A stretch of 35,505 nucleotides of DNA from Xanthomarina gelatinilytica (lineage in GTDB: Bacteria > Bacteroidota > Bacteroidia > Flavobacteriales > Flavobacteriaceae). Of this stretch, positions 9,042 through 18,276 are shown piece by piece. The translations under genes and the position numbers were made by a program. Numbering within the stretch: position 1 is the stretch's first letter; the number at the start of each line of letters is the position of its first letter. Below the pieces are notes generated by a model, which saw only the letters and a list, made by a program, of their open reading frames with translations, ran no database searches and had not been told where the DNA came from. The stretch lies in assembly GCF_000348685.1 (NCBI RefSeq), contig NZ_ANLA01000022.1:1-35505 (forward strand). Reading direction: 5' to 3'.

Positions 9042-10991
9042 ATGAATAAATATTTTTTAATTGCAGTTTTTTCTTTGTGTTTTTTCGCAAGCAATGCTCA
9101 AAACCCAAACGATGAAGTGCTGTTTACTGTTGAAAACGATCCTGTATATGTTTCTGAGTTTATAAGGGTTTTCAATAAAAACATCGATTTGGTGAAAGAC
9201 GAGTCACAAAAAGATGTGGACGAATATTTAAAATTGTTTATCAATTATAAACTTAAATTAAAAGAAGCTGAAGCTTTGGGCTTGGACAAGAAACCGTCTT
9301 ACTTAAACGAACTTTCAAGTTACAAATCGCAATTGGCAAGTAACTATTTAACAGACTCCAAAGTAACAGACGAACTGATAGAGGAAGCTTACAAAAGAAT
9401 GACCACCGAAGTGGATGCAAGCCATATTCTTATTCGATTAGATGATAACCCAACCCCAGAAGACACCTTGCAAGCTTACAATAAGTTGCTGAAATTGCGC
9501 GATAGAGTGATGCAAGAAGGTTTTGAAACAGTTAAAAAAGACATCCATAACGGAAAAACCGTTTATGCCGAAGATTTAGGCTATTTTTCAGCATTTAAAA
9601 TGGTGTACAATTTTGAAACAGCTGCATATAACACACCAGTAGGCGAGGTGTCCATGCCATTTAAAACCAGATTTGGGTATCATATTGTTTGGGTTAAGGA
9701 CAAAAGGGAGTCACGTGGAGAACGAACAGTGGCACACATCATGATTAGCAACCAAAAAAAAGATAGGCCTCACGATAAGCCAGAATCCAGAATTAACGAT
9801 ATTTATTTAAAACTGCAGCAAGGTGAAGATTTTGAAGCTTTGGCCAAACAGTTTTCCGAAGACCAAAGTTCAGCAAGCAAAGGTGGAATGTTGGCTCCAT
9901 TTACCGGAGGACAATTGAGTTCTGTTGAATTTGAAAACCAGGCATTTGCCCTGGAACATGTTGGAGATATATCAAAACCTTTTGAAACCGAATATGGTTG
10001 GCACATTATTAAGCTTTATGGAAAAAAACCGGTTGCATCTTTTGAAGACATGAAAGCTGAACTTGAAGAGAAAGTTAAAAGGGATTCCCGTTCGCAATTA
10101 ATTAACGAGTCGTTATTGAACAACCTAAAACAACAATACCAAGTAAGTGATGCAACACCAGATTTAAGCTATTTTGAATCCATATTAAATGACAATTACT
10201 TTATTGGAAAATGGGTGCTTCCAACAGATTTTAAAGCTCAAGAACCATTAATCAAAATTCAGGAGAAGCAAATAGTTTATGAGGACTTTGGCCAGTATTT
10301 AGTAAAAAACCAAAGACGCCAAATGCCAAAAATGAGCATAAAAACCCTAGTGGTTAACAGCTACCATGCGTTTTTGGAAAACGAATTGCTGCAATATAAA
10401 AAAGAGAGATTGGAAGTGGAAAACCAAGATTACGCCAATATTGTTGAAGAATATAGGGATGGTTTGTTGTTGTTCGATTTAATGGAAACCGAAATATGGA
10501 ACGCAGCTAAAAAAGATTCTGTAGGTTTGCAAACGTATTACAACAAACATAAGGACAATTACTTTTGGAATCAAAGAGTGGATGCAGTGGTAGCTTCTTC
10601 GGCAAAAAAAACCACTATTAAAAAAGTTCAAAAATTACTGCAAAAAAATCAAACACCAGAACAAATTAAAGCAGCCTTAAATTCAGAAAGTGAAATAGAT
10701 GTTATCTTCACATCAGGAATCATGGATGCACAACATCAATCTTTACCAGCAGATTTTAAATTTAAAACAGGTGTTTCAGACATATACAAATTTAACGAAG
10801 GATATATTGTAGCCAATGTAAAAGAAGTGCTGCCAAAAGAAACAAAGAGTTTCGAAGAGGCTAAAGGTGCCGTTATTAGTGATTTCCAAAACCATAAAGA
10901 AGCCAATTGGATCTTGAGCTTGGAAGAAAAATACCAGGTAAATGTAAACCAAGATGTGCTTGAAAGCGTAAAAAAACAATTAAACAAATAA
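9042..10991 (+). CDS. Periplasmic peptidyl-prolyl cis-trans isomerase with two parvulin domains
   Basis: The 649-residue protein has a signal peptide ending at SNAQ (residue 20). A SurA/PpiC-type N-terminal helical region (about 25-120) is followed by parvulin domain 1 (starting ASHILIRL ~125, ending FGYHIVWV) and parvulin domain 2 (starting RTVAHIMI ~228, containing FSEDQSSASKGG and ending YGWHIIKL ~325). The remaining ~310 residues are a second helical/chaperone-like region. The role is folding of outer-membrane or secreted proteins in the periplasm. It is the first of four consecutive genes, with the next start 5 bases after the stop. It is about 1.5 times the length of E. coli SurA because of the C-terminal extension. 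Confidence 0.9.
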   Translation: MNKYFLIAVFSLCFFASNAQNPNDEVLFTVENDPVYVSEFIRVFNKNIDLVKDESQKDVDEYLKLFINYKLKLKEAEALGLDKKPSYLNELSSYKSQLASNYLTDSKVTDELIEEAYKRMTTEVDASHILIRLDDNPTPEDTLQAYNKLLKLRDRVMQEGFETVKKDIHNGKTVYAEDLGYFSAFKMVYNFETAAYNTPVGEVSMPFKTRFGYHIVWVKDKRESRGERTVAHIMISNQKKDRPHDKPESRINDIYLKLQQGEDFEALAKQFSEDQSSASKGGMLAPFTGGQLSSVEFENQAFALEHVGDISKPFETEYGWHIIKLYGKKPVASFEDMKAELEEKVKRDSRSQLINESLLNNLKQQYQVSDATPDLSYFESILNDNYFIGKWVLPTDFKAQEPLIKIQEKQIVYEDFGQYLVKNQRRQMPKMSIKTLVVNSYHAFLENELLQYKKERLEVENQDYANIVEEYRDGLLLFDLMETEIWNAAKKDSVGLQTYYNKHKDNYFWNQRVDAVVASSAKKTTIKKVQKLLQKNQTPEQIKAALNSESEIDVIFTSGIMDAQHQSLPADFKFKTGVSDIYKFNEGYIVANVKEVLPKETKSFEEAKGAVISDFQNHKEANWILSLEEKYQVNVNQDVLESVKKQLNK

Positions 10992-10995
10992 TCTA

Positions 10996-11856
10996 TTGAG
11001 ATTAACAACCAAGATATTATTTATACTTGCTTTAACCTGGCTGTTGCAGTCCTGCGATTTTTTTAAAGAAACAGACGACCGAAAAGCGATTGCAAGGGTA
11101 AACGACACTTATTTATACGAGGAAGACATTCAGTCTTTGCTTAAAGAAGGCATGTCATCTCAAGACAGTGCTGTGGTTGTTACAAATTTCATAAATCGTT
11201 GGGCAACCGAGCAGTTGTTGGTAAGTGGAGCCAAGCGCAACCTTACCGAAGCCAAACAGGAAGCATTCAATAAATTGGCCATGGAATATAAAAACGATCT
11301 GTATTCCAAAGCTTATTTGGAAGCTTTGGTGGCCAAAAACATTGATACTGTGGTGAGCATAGAGGAAATGGAAGCCTATTATAACGATAACAAACAGGTG
11401 TTTGTTTTAAATGAAGACCTAATAAAACTAAGATATATTAACATAGACGAAAACCGATTGGATTTAAAGGATGTGGAAACCAAATTCAAGCGTTTTAACG
11501 AGACAGATAAAAAAGAGCTGGATTCCATTTCCATTCAGTTTAAATCTTTTTCATTAAAAGATTCTGTTTGGGTAAAAGCCGACCAAGTGGTAGATAAAAT
11601 CCCTCCAATTACCAGTGAAAACAGAAACGAACTGTTAAAAAAATCTAATTTTATACAACTCAAAGACTCATTAGGATTATATTTGGTGCATATTAACGAT
11701 GTGTTACTTAGAAATAGCACAGCACCACTGGAATATGTTAAACCAACAATAGATAAAATTGTTATCAACAAACGAAAGTTAGAACTCATTAGGGAATTAG
11801 AAAAAGACATTACTAAAGATGCTATTAAAAATAAAAAATTTGAAATCTACAATTAA
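10996..11856 (+). CDS. Probable lipoprotein of the SurA/PpiC-like chaperone group, no visible parvulin domain
   Basis: The 286-residue frame starts at TTG (10996), 5 bases after the preceding stop; no in-frame ATG precedes the signal sequence. The N-terminus has a lipobox (LLQSC, Cys20), so the protein is probably membrane-anchored and periplasmic. Residues ~30-120 (IARVNDTYLYEEDI...) look like the SurA N-terminal chaperone fold. I do not see the strand-helix signature of a parvulin (no GxSHIL-type or YGWHI-type motifs), so it may act as a chaperone without isomerase activity. Its 3' end overlaps the SurA-like gene by 38 bases. It is placed between two double-parvulin PPIase genes, which suggests a shared folding pathway. 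Confidence 0.82.
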   Translation: MRLTTKILFILALTWLLQSCDFFKETDDRKAIARVNDTYLYEEDIQSLLKEGMSSQDSAVVVTNFINRWATEQLLVSGAKRNLTEAKQEAFNKLAMEYKNDLYSKAYLEALVAKNIDTVVSIEEMEAYYNDNKQVFVLNEDLIKLRYINIDENRLDLKDVETKFKRFNETDKKELDSISIQFKSFSLKDSVWVKADQVVDKIPPITSENRNELLKKSNFIQLKDSLGLYLVHINDVLLRNSTAPLEYVKPTIDKIVINKRKLELIRELEKDITKDAIKNKKFEIYN

Positions 11857-13270
11857 ATTCAACCAGTATGTACTAATAGGTTTGTTCTGTTTAGTATCAC
11901 AATTCGTTTCTGCACAGATCATTATTGAAGATGAAGAAGAAGCCCAAGTTGTTAAAACAGATTCTGTAGATAGAACATCCTCAAGAAAAATTGATGGTGT
12001 TGCAGCTGTAGTTGGAGATTACATCATTTTAGATTCAGACATCGATAATACCATCCTTCAGCTTAAAGCACAAGGAGCTTCTATGGAAGGTGTTACCAGA
12101 TGCCAATTGTTTGGTAAATTACTGGAAGACAAATTGTATGCACATCATGCCATACAAGATAGTATTGTTGTATCAGATGCGGAAATTCGTTCAGCTGTAG
12201 ATTATCAATTGCAACAGTTTTTGGCACAATCTGGGAAAACCATGGAAGAACTTATAGCCTTTTATAACAAAGAAGACGAAAAAAGCTTTAGGGATGAAAT
12301 GTTTGAAATCAATAAGAGCAATAAGTTGGCAAGCGAAATGCAAAAGAAAATTATTGAAGAAGTGGAAGTGACTCCAGAAGAGGTAAGACAGTTCTTTAAT
12401 AAAATTCCAGAAGATGAAAGACCAACCTTTGGTACCGAATTGAAAGTAGCTCAAATTGTTATTGAGCCAAAAGCTTCTCCTGAGAATGTTCAAAAAGCCA
12501 TAGACCAGCTAAACCAATTTAGAGCCGATGTCTTGGAAAATGGAGCAAGTTTCCGTTCTAAAGTTGTATTGTATACAGACGATAAAGAATCTATTAAAAC
12601 AGGAGGACTCTATACCTTATACAGAAAAAAACCAAGAATGGTAAAAGAGTTTAGGGATGTTGCCTTTGCCATGCAAGAAGGTGAAATATCCGAGCCCTTT
12701 GAGACAGAGTTTGGTTGGCATATCATTTATTTGGAAAAAATTAGAGGTCAAGAATACGATGTACGTCATATTTTATTGATTCCAGAAGTATCTCAAGAAG
12801 CCGTAAACGAAGCAAAAGCCAAAATAGAAAACATCAGGGAACGTATCATTGCTGGAGATATATCGTTTGAAGATGCGGCAAGGGAATCCAGTGATGAAAA
12901 AGAGACCAAGAGCGAAGGAGGTTATTTAATCAATCCAGCGACACAGGATTACAATTTTGAACTTACCAGAATGGATCCAGAACTTTATGGTCAAATTCAG
13001 GATTTGGAAGAAGATGAAGTAAGTTTAATTGTAACCGAAAGAGGTAGAACAGGCAATATTAAGTTTAAAATCATGAAAGTAAGCGATCGTGTGGACGAAC
13101 ACGTTGCTGACTATTCCAAAGATTACTTAAAAATAAAAGAACTAGCTTTAAATGAAAAGAGGTTTAAAGTAATAGAAGAATGGCAAGACGAAAAAATCAT
13201 GGAAACCTATATTAAAATTAATGGCGAACATAGGGATTGCGAATTTTCTAGTAACTGGTTAAAAAAATAA
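11819..13270 (+). CDS. surA: SurA-like periplasmic chaperone / peptidyl-prolyl isomerase
   Basis: This 483-residue protein has a signal peptide ending FVSAQ (residue 33). An N-terminal SurA domain opens with VAAVVGDYIILDSDIDNTI, close to the family hallmark. Two parvulin domains follow, one beginning ELKVAQIVI (~204) and ending FGWHIIYL, the other beginning YDVRHILLIP (~312) with ESSDEKETKSEGG. The family escorts unfolded outer-membrane proteins to the BAM machinery. The ATG at 11819 overlaps the upstream gene by 38 bases; a TTG at 11840 would shorten the overlap to 17. MoxR follows two bases after the stop. The length is close to that of proteobacterial SurA (~430). Confidence 0.88.
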   Translation: MLLKIKNLKSTIKFNQYVLIGLFCLVSQFVSAQIIIEDEEEAQVVKTDSVDRTSSRKIDGVAAVVGDYIILDSDIDNTILQLKAQGASMEGVTRCQLFGKLLEDKLYAHHAIQDSIVVSDAEIRSAVDYQLQQFLAQSGKTMEELIAFYNKEDEKSFRDEMFEINKSNKLASEMQKKIIEEVEVTPEEVRQFFNKIPEDERPTFGTELKVAQIVIEPKASPENVQKAIDQLNQFRADVLENGASFRSKVVLYTDDKESIKTGGLYTLYRKKPRMVKEFRDVAFAMQEGEISEPFETEFGWHIIYLEKIRGQEYDVRHILLIPEVSQEAVNEAKAKIENIRERIIAGDISFEDAARESSDEKETKSEGGYLINPATQDYNFELTRMDPELYGQIQDLEEDEVSLIVTERGRTGNIKFKIMKVSDRVDEHVADYSKDYLKIKELALNEKRFKVIEEWQDEKIMETYIKINGEHRDCEFSSNWLKK

Positions 13271-13272
13271 AT

Positions 13273-14226
13273 ATGTCCGACGTAGCTAAAGTAGAAGCCT
13301 TAGTAAAAAAATATCATGCCCTAAAATCAGAAATCGCCAAAGTTATAGTTGGTCAAGATCAAGTGGTTAGCCAGATATTGATTTCTATATTTTCTGGAGG
13401 CCACGCACTTTTGATAGGTGTACCAGGATTGGCAAAAACCTTAATGGTCAATACCATTGCCCAAACCCTGGGATTGGATTTTAAACGCATTCAATTTACA
13501 CCAGATTTAATGCCCAGTGATATCCTGGGAAGTGAAATCCTAGATGAAAACAGACATTTTAAATTTATAAAAGGACCTATTTTTGCTAACATTATTTTGG
13601 CAGACGAGATTAACAGAACACCACCTAAAACCCAAGCAGCTTTATTGGAGGCCATGCAAGAGCGTTCGGTGACTGTGGCAGGACATAATTATAAGTTGGA
13701 TTTGCCTTATTTTGTATTGGCAACCCAAAACCCAATAGAACAAGAAGGAACGTATCCATTACCAGAAGCTCAGCTGGATCGTTTTATGTTTGCCATTAAT
13801 TTAGATTACCCAACCTTTGATGAAGAAGTGCAAGTGGTAAAAGCTACCACTACAGATGTACAGGCTACCGTAAATTCGCTGTTTTCTGCCCAAGAAATTA
13901 TAGATATCCAGCATGTTATAAGACGTATGCCAGTGGCAGACAACGTTATTGAATATGCGGTGAAAATGGTTGCTAAAACCAGGCCAAATGGAGCTTCTCC
14001 TTCAGAGTTGGTTAAAACTTACATAGATTGGGGAGCAGGTCCAAGAGCCTCCCAAAATTTAATACTTGCAGCCAAAACACATGCTGCCATACATGGTAAA
14101 TTTTCCCCAGATATTGAAAATGTTCAAGCTGTTGCCGAAAGTATTTTAAGACATCGAATCATAAAAAACTACAAAGCCGAAGCCGAAGGTATTTCAGAAG
14201 AGCAAATCATTAAAAGCTTATTTTAA
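13273..14226 (+). CDS. MoxR-family AAA+ ATPase
   Basis: This 317-residue cytoplasmic ATPase has Walker A GVPGLAKT (49-56), Walker B IILADEINRTPPKTQ (Asp111, Glu112) and sensor 1 ATQNPIEQEGTYPLPEAQLD. The C-terminal lid contains GASPSELVKTYIDWGAGPRAS. MoxR proteins act as chaperones that help assemble or metallate protein complexes, usually together with a VWA-domain partner. No VWA gene is next to it here, since the operon ends after this gene. It begins two bases after the SurA stop, so it is translationally linked to the folding genes. Confidence 0.93.
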   Translation: MSDVAKVEALVKKYHALKSEIAKVIVGQDQVVSQILISIFSGGHALLIGVPGLAKTLMVNTIAQTLGLDFKRIQFTPDLMPSDILGSEILDENRHFKFIKGPIFANIILADEINRTPPKTQAALLEAMQERSVTVAGHNYKLDLPYFVLATQNPIEQEGTYPLPEAQLDRFMFAINLDYPTFDEEVQVVKATTTDVQATVNSLFSAQEIIDIQHVIRRMPVADNVIEYAVKMVAKTRPNGASPSELVKTYIDWGAGPRASQNLILAAKTHAAIHGKFSPDIENVQAVAESILRHRIIKNYKAEAEGISEEQIIKSLF

Positions 14227-14242
14227 TACAGTTTTTTTAAGC

Positions 14243-14268
14243 TGAATTTTTAAAAAATTCATTTTTAT
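14243..14268 (+). terminator. Weak intrinsic terminator after moxR
   Basis: A palindrome TGAATTTTT/AAAAATTCA (14243-14261) is followed by ATTTTTATTT. The stem is entirely A/T except for one pair, so termination would be weak. The rest of the 266-base gap to the aconitase gene is very AT-rich with no gene seen. Confidence 0.35.
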
Positions 14269-14427
14269 TTGTCTTCAAACAAAAATTTACATTTTGTTAA
14301 TTTATTATTTTAAGCAATGATAAATTATGAAAAACTTAAAATATTAAACAAAAAAAGAACATTTTTTGAATTATATTCAGTTTTTTCTTCATTTTGTTAC
14401 ATATTTTTAAATCTCCTTTAAAATTTG

Positions 14428-14435
14428 TAATTTTG
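14428..14435 (+). promoter_or_regulatory. Promoter -7 element (TAATTTTG) for aconitase
   Basis: An exact TAnnTTTG lies 57 bases before the ATG at 14493. No TTG sits within 17-23 bases upstream, so the -33 half is weak or absent. The 5' leader would be about 50 bases. Confidence 0.5.
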
Positions 14436-14492
14436 CAATCCAATCCTTTTAGGAACAAATAAATCTAATTAACAACCCTTTAAATACAACTT

Positions 14493-16757
14493 ATGGCATT
14501 TGATATAGACATGATAAAAAAAGTGTATTCCACAATGGCAGAACGTGTAGATACTGCACGAAAAATTGTAGGAAAACCATTAACACTTTCTGAAAAGATT
14601 TTATATGCCCATCTTTGGGATGGCACACCTACTAAAGCTTTTGTTAGAGGTAAAGATTATGTAGATTTTGCACCAGATAGAATTGCCTGCCAAGATGCTA
14701 CAGCACAAATGGCTTTATTGCAATTTATGCAAGCTGGTAAATCTAAAGTTGCTGTGCCCACAACAGTGCATTGCGATCACTTGATTCAAGCCAAGCAAGG
14801 AGCTGCACCAGATTTGTTGCGTGCCAATCAAACAAGCAGCGAAGTGTTCGATTTTTTAGCGTCTGTATCTAATAAATATGGTATTGGATTCTGGAAACCT
14901 GGAGCTGGAATTATTCATCAGGTTGTTTTAGAAAATTACGCTTTTCCAGGCGGTATGATGATTGGAACCGATTCGCACACCGTAAATGCTGGTGGATTAG
15001 GAATGGTTGCCATAGGAGTAGGTGGCGCAGATGCCGTAGATGTTATGGCAGGTATGGCTTGGGAATTGAAATTTCCAAAACTTATAGGTGTTAAATTAAC
15101 CGGTAGTTTAAACGGATGGACATCCGCTAAAGATGTGATCCTTAAAGTAGCAGGTATTTTAACGGTGAAAGGTGGTACAGGCGCCATTGTGGAATATTTT
15201 GGTCCTGGAGCCAAAAACTTATCCTGTACAGGAAAAGGAACCATTTGTAACATGGGTGCAGAAATTGGCGCAACAACGTCTACTTTTGGTTACGATGATT
15301 CTATGGAGCGTTATTTAAGAGCTACAGATAGAAACGAAATTGCCGATGAAGCCAATAAAATACGTGAATATTTAACAGGAGATGATGAAGTTTACGCAAA
15401 CCCTGAAACGTATTTTGATCAAGTGATTGAAATTGATTTGGATACCTTGCGTCCTCATTTAAATGGCCCTTTTACGCCAGATTTGGCAACTCCAGTTGGA
15501 GAGCTTGGTGAAAAGGCAAGAAAAAATGATTGGCCAATAAAAGTGGATTGGGGACTTATAGGGTCTTGTACAAACTCTTCGTATGAAGATTTAACACGTG
15601 CTGCTTCTATTGCAAAACAAGCTGTAGATAAAAAAATTAAAGCAAAATCAGATTTTGGTATCAATCCTGGCTCTGAGCAAATCCGTTACACTGCCGAACG
15701 TGATGGGATTTTAAAAATATTTGAAGATTTAGATGCAACTATCTTTACCAATGCTTGTGGCCCATGTATTGGACAATGGGACAGAAGCGATTTAAAAGGC
15801 GATGAAAAAAATACCATTGTACATTCCTTCAACAGAAACTTTTCTAAACGTGCAGATGGAAACCCTAACACACATGCCTTTGTAGGTTCACCAGAAATGG
15901 TTGCAGCTATTGCCATAGCTGGACGTTTGGATTTTGATCCAATGAACGATACTTTAATCAATGAAGATGGCCAGGAAGTGAAACTGGATGAGCCTAAAGG
16001 GATTGAATTACCTCCTTTAGGATTCGATGTTGAAGATGCTGGTTATGTAGAGCCTTTAAAAGATGGAAGCGGTGTAGAAGTCACCGTAAGTCCTACTTCA
16101 GAACGTTTGCAATTGCTAACGCCATTCGAGCCAATTGGAAATGAAATAAAAGGAGCAAAATTATTGATCAAAGCCTTTGGTAAATGTACTACAGACCATA
16201 TTAGTATGGCTGGTCCATGGTTGCGTTTTAGAGGTCACTTGGACAATATCTCAAATAATATGTTAATTGGAGCTGTAAATGCATTCAACAAAAAAACAAA
16301 TTTTGTTAAAAATCAATTGACAGGTGATTACGAGGGTGTTCCAGATGTGGCTAGACAATACAAAGCTAAAGGAATTTACTCTATGGTTGTTGGGGACCAT
16401 AACTATGGCGAAGGATCTTCCAGAGAACATGCAGCAATGGAGCCAAGACATTTGGGTGTTGCAGCAGTATTGGTAAAATCGTTTGCGCGTATCCATGAAA
16501 CAAACCTTAAAAAACAAGGGATGTTAGGTTTAACTTTTGCAAATGAAAGCGATTATGATTTAATACAAGAGGATGATACCATTAATTTCCTTGATTTAAA
16601 CGAGTTTGCGCCAGACAAACCCCTAACTATAGAGTTTGTGCACAAAGATGGCTCTAAAGACGTTATAAAGGCTAATCATACCTACAATCAAGCCCAAATT
16701 GATTGGTACAACGAAGGGTCTGCATTAAACTTGATAAAAAAGCAAAACGCATCCTAA
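14493..16757 (+). CDS. acn: Aconitate hydratase (mitochondrial-type aconitase)
   Basis: The 754-residue enzyme isomerises citrate to isocitrate in the TCA cycle using a [4Fe-4S] cluster. The three cluster ligands are Cys359 (GSCTNSS), Cys422 and Cys425 (NACGPCIGQ), with spacing identical to Cys358/421/424 of mammalian mitochondrial aconitase. Other family motifs are [28 protein letters not shown] in domain 1, and the swivel-domain segment [18 protein letters not shown]. The length matches the mitochondrial class (~755) rather than E. coli AcnA or AcnB (~870-890). It has its own -7 element upstream and a strong terminator downstream, so it is probably a single-gene unit. Confidence 0.95.
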   Translation: MAFDIDMIKKVYSTMAERVDTARKIVGKPLTLSEKILYAHLWDGTPTKAFVRGKDYVDFAPDRIACQDATAQMALLQFMQAGKSKVAVPTTVHCDHLIQAKQGAAPDLLRANQTSSEVFDFLASVSNKYGIGFWKPGAGIIHQVVLENYAFPGGMMIGTDSHTVNAGGLGMVAIGVGGADAVDVMAGMAWELKFPKLIGVKLTGSLNGWTSAKDVILKVAGILTVKGGTGAIVEYFGPGAKNLSCTGKGTICNMGAEIGATTSTFGYDDSMERYLRATDRNEIADEANKIREYLTGDDEVYANPETYFDQVIEIDLDTLRPHLNGPFTPDLATPVGELGEKARKNDWPIKVDWGLIGSCTNSSYEDLTRAASIAKQAVDKKIKAKSDFGINPGSEQIRYTAERDGILKIFEDLDATIFTNACGPCIGQWDRSDLKGDEKNTIVHSFNRNFSKRADGNPNTHAFVGSPEMVAAIAIAGRLDFDPMNDTLINEDGQEVKLDEPKGIELPPLGFDVEDAGYVEPLKDGSGVEVTVSPTSERLQLLTPFEPIGNEIKGAKLLIKAFGKCTTDHISMAGPWLRFRGHLDNISNNMLIGAVNAFNKKTNFVKNQLTGDYEGVPDVARQYKAKGIYSMVVGDHNYGEGSSREHAAMEPRHLGVAAVLVKSFARIHETNLKKQGMLGLTFANESDYDLIQEDDTINFLDLNEFAPDKPLTIEFVHKDGSKDVIKANHTYNQAQIDWYNEGSALNLIKKQNAS

Positions 16758-16777
16758 ATAAACCATTAAAACCATTA

Positions 16778-16805
16778 AAACTCCTGAAGCAATTCAGGAG
16801 TTTTT
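16778..16805 (+). terminator. Intrinsic terminator after aconitase
   Basis: CTCCTGAA (16781-16788), loop GCAA, TTCAGGAG (16793-16800), then five T. Flanking A and T bases extend the stem. It ends the aconitase transcript 20 bases after the stop. Confidence 0.85.
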
Positions 16806-16848
16806 GGTTTGTGTAAGTTAATCAATTAAACAACGTCTTTTATAGCTG

Positions 16849-17412
16849 ATGAAAAAGCCTAAATTAAATACCAGCAATATAATTTTTTTAATAGTGATTT
16901 TACTATTGATCATCCCGCAAACCCGACAACCCATACAAGTGTTTTTACACAAGGGATTGGCTTTGATTGGTCCTTCAACGGTAGCTGAGGATAAACGGGA
17001 ACAAGTGGCACATTACAATTGGGAATTGATAAGCGATACTGGAGACGTTTATAATTTTAATGAAGCTCAAGGAAAAGTAGTGCTAATTAATTTTTGGGCT
17101 ACTTGGTGCCCACCATGTATTGCCGAAATGCCAAGTTTGGATGCGCTATATGAATCTTACAAAGACAAAGTGGTTTTTTTGTTCGTTTCAAACGAAAGTC
17201 AAGAAACCATTTCAAATTTCATAACAAAAAACAATTATGGTTTTAAGGTGCATACTCCAAAAACAGCTTATCCAAAACCTTTTGATGCCAGTGCCATTCC
17301 AAGGACATACGTGATAGATAAAAAAGGTTTCATTGTAATTGACAAAACGGGAGCTGCAAACTGGAATAGCGATGGAGTAAGAAGTCAATTGGATGACTTA
17401 CTGAAAGACTAA
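16849..17412 (+). CDS. TlpA-like membrane-anchored thioredoxin-fold protein
   Basis: This 187-residue protein has one N-terminal membrane helix (about 10-24), then a periplasmic thioredoxin domain with the redox motif WCPPC (Cys87, Cys90) inside VVLINFWATWCPPCIAEMPS. The cis-Pro segment is IPRTYVIDKKG. TlpA/ResA-type proteins reduce or exchange disulphides in the periplasm, for example during cytochrome c maturation. The client here is unknown. No terminator lies between its stop and tRNA-Leu; the first hairpin downstream is at 17519-17552, so its transcript may run antisense through tRNA-Leu. Confidence 0.88.
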   Translation: MKKPKLNTSNIIFLIVILLLIIPQTRQPIQVFLHKGLALIGPSTVAEDKREQVAHYNWELISDTGDVYNFNEAQGKVVLINFWATWCPPCIAEMPSLDALYESYKDKVVFLFVSNESQETISNFITKNNYGFKVHTPKTAYPKPFDASAIPRTYVIDKKGFIVIDKTGAANWNSDGVRSQLDDLLKD

Positions 17413-17415
17413 AAG

Positions 17416-17500
17416 TGCGCACGAGAAGATTCGAACTTCCACATTCTAAGCGAATACTAGCCCCTCAAGCTAGCGCGTCTACCAATTCCGCCACGTGCGC
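17416..17500 (-). tRNA. tRNA-Leu (anticodon GAG)
   Basis: The 85-base class II tRNA has acceptor GCGCACG/CGTGCGC, D-arm start TGGCGGAATTGGTAGACGC, an anticodon stem CTAGC/GCTAG around loop TTGAGGG (anticodon GAG), a long variable arm ATTC-GCTTA-GAAT, and T-loop TTCGAAT. The 3' CCA is not encoded. It lies downstream of tRNA-Lys, from which it is separated by a terminator-like hairpin. Confidence 0.96.
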
Positions 17501-17518
17501 TTTTATTTAGTGTAAAAA

Positions 17519-17552
17519 TAAAAAAAGTTAAGCAAAATGCTTAACTTTTTTT
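17519..17552. terminator. Bidirectional terminator-like hairpin between the two tRNA genes
   Basis: GTTAAGCA (17527-17534), loop AAA, TGCTTAAC (17538-17545), with A-runs on the left and T-runs on the right, so both strands read as stem plus U-tract. On the minus strand it comes directly after tRNA-Lys; on the plus strand it would stop transcripts from the TlpA-like gene. Confidence 0.8.
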
Positions 17553-17553
17553 G

Positions 17554-17626
17554 TGACCGGGCTGGGGCTCGAACCCAGGACCCTCTCCTTAAAAGGGAGA
17601 TGCTCTACCAACTGAGCTACCAGGTC
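17554..17626 (-). tRNA. tRNA-Lys (anticodon TTT)
   Basis: The 73-base tRNA has acceptor GACCTGG/CCCGGTC, D-arm GCTC-AGTTGGTA-GAGC, anticodon stem TCTCC/GGAGA around CTTTTAA (anticodon TTT), and T-arm CTGGG-TTCGAGC-CCCAG. The 3' CCA is not encoded. As written, acceptor position 5-68 is a U-C mismatch; the other six pairs are normal. Confidence 0.96.
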
Positions 17627-17651
17627 ATTTTGTGTTTCTTTATTGAGGGTG

Positions 17652-17681
17652 CAAATATAAAACGTTTAATCAATATTCCAA
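17652..17681 (-). promoter_or_regulatory. Promoter for tRNA-Lys: TTG-N19-TATATTTG
   Basis: On the minus strand TTG (17681-17679) is followed by a 19-base spacer and TATATTTG (17659-17652), then CACCC. The start should be near 17646, about 20 bases before the tRNA. The core TTTTATATTTGCACC is the same as in the promoters at the right end of the window. Confidence 0.85.
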
Positions 17682-17757
17682 ACCTTTTTCTAAGATTATT
17701 TTTGTTTTTTTGTTTTGTTACTTTGTACAGATATTAAGTTGTAAATTTAGAACCATA

Positions 17758-18276
17758 ATGAAAATAGTTTTATTGGGATATATGGCTTCAGGGAAGTCAT
17801 TAATAGGCAGGGAATTAGCCAAAGTTTTAAAAATGGATTATCTGGATTTAGATGATTTCATTGAAATAAATGAGGGTAAATCCATTGAAAAAATTTTTAT
17901 GGAAAAAGGTGAAATTTTTTTCAGAAAAATTGAAAACAGCTATTTGGAAGCATTGATTTCATCCAAAAACAATCTGGTTTTATCTTTGGGTGGCGGCACT
18001 CCTTGTTTTACCAATAATTTGGAATTACTTAAAAACAATAAAGAAATAACAACCTTCTTTTTAAATGTTCCCGTGAGTGAATTGGCAAAAAGACTTATGA
18101 GCGACAAAGAAAACAGGCCACTTGTAAAATATGTGTCCAATGAAACCGATATGTTGGAATTTGTAGGTAAACATTTGTTTGAACGCTTACCATTTTACAA
18201 TCAAGCTCACTTTAAAATGGACGCTAACAAACCTAAAGAAGAGGTTGTCGAGTCCATTATTACAAAATTATTTTAA
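17758..18276 (+). CDS. aroK: Shikimate kinase
   Basis: The 172-residue enzyme phosphorylates shikimate to shikimate 3-phosphate with ATP, the fifth step of chorismate and aromatic amino-acid synthesis. Visible motifs are Walker A GYMASGKS (7-14), the substrate Asp in DLDDF (Asp32), GEIFFRKIE with Arg56, the GGG loop (78-80), the lid Arg120 (ENRPL) and Arg143. The ATG at 17758 gives the canonical MKIVLLGYMASGKS start; a longer frame from 17710 would add sixteen residues unlike the family. TACTTTG at 17719-17725 is a one-base-short match to the -7 consensus. The 3' end overlaps the convergent phosphoribosyltransferase gene by 9 bases. Confidence 0.94.
   Translation: MKIVLLGYMASGKSLIGRELAKVLKMDYLDLDDFIEINEGKSIEKIFMEKGEIFFRKIENSYLEALISSKNNLVLSLGGGTPCFTNNLELLKNNKEITTFFLNVPVSELAKRLMSDKENRPLVKYVSNETDMLEFVGKHLFERLPFYNQAHFKMDANKPKEEVVESIITKLF

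Noticed and set aside
17537-17737. A 66-codon plus-strand frame
   Set aside because: It runs antisense through tRNA-Lys and its promoter.
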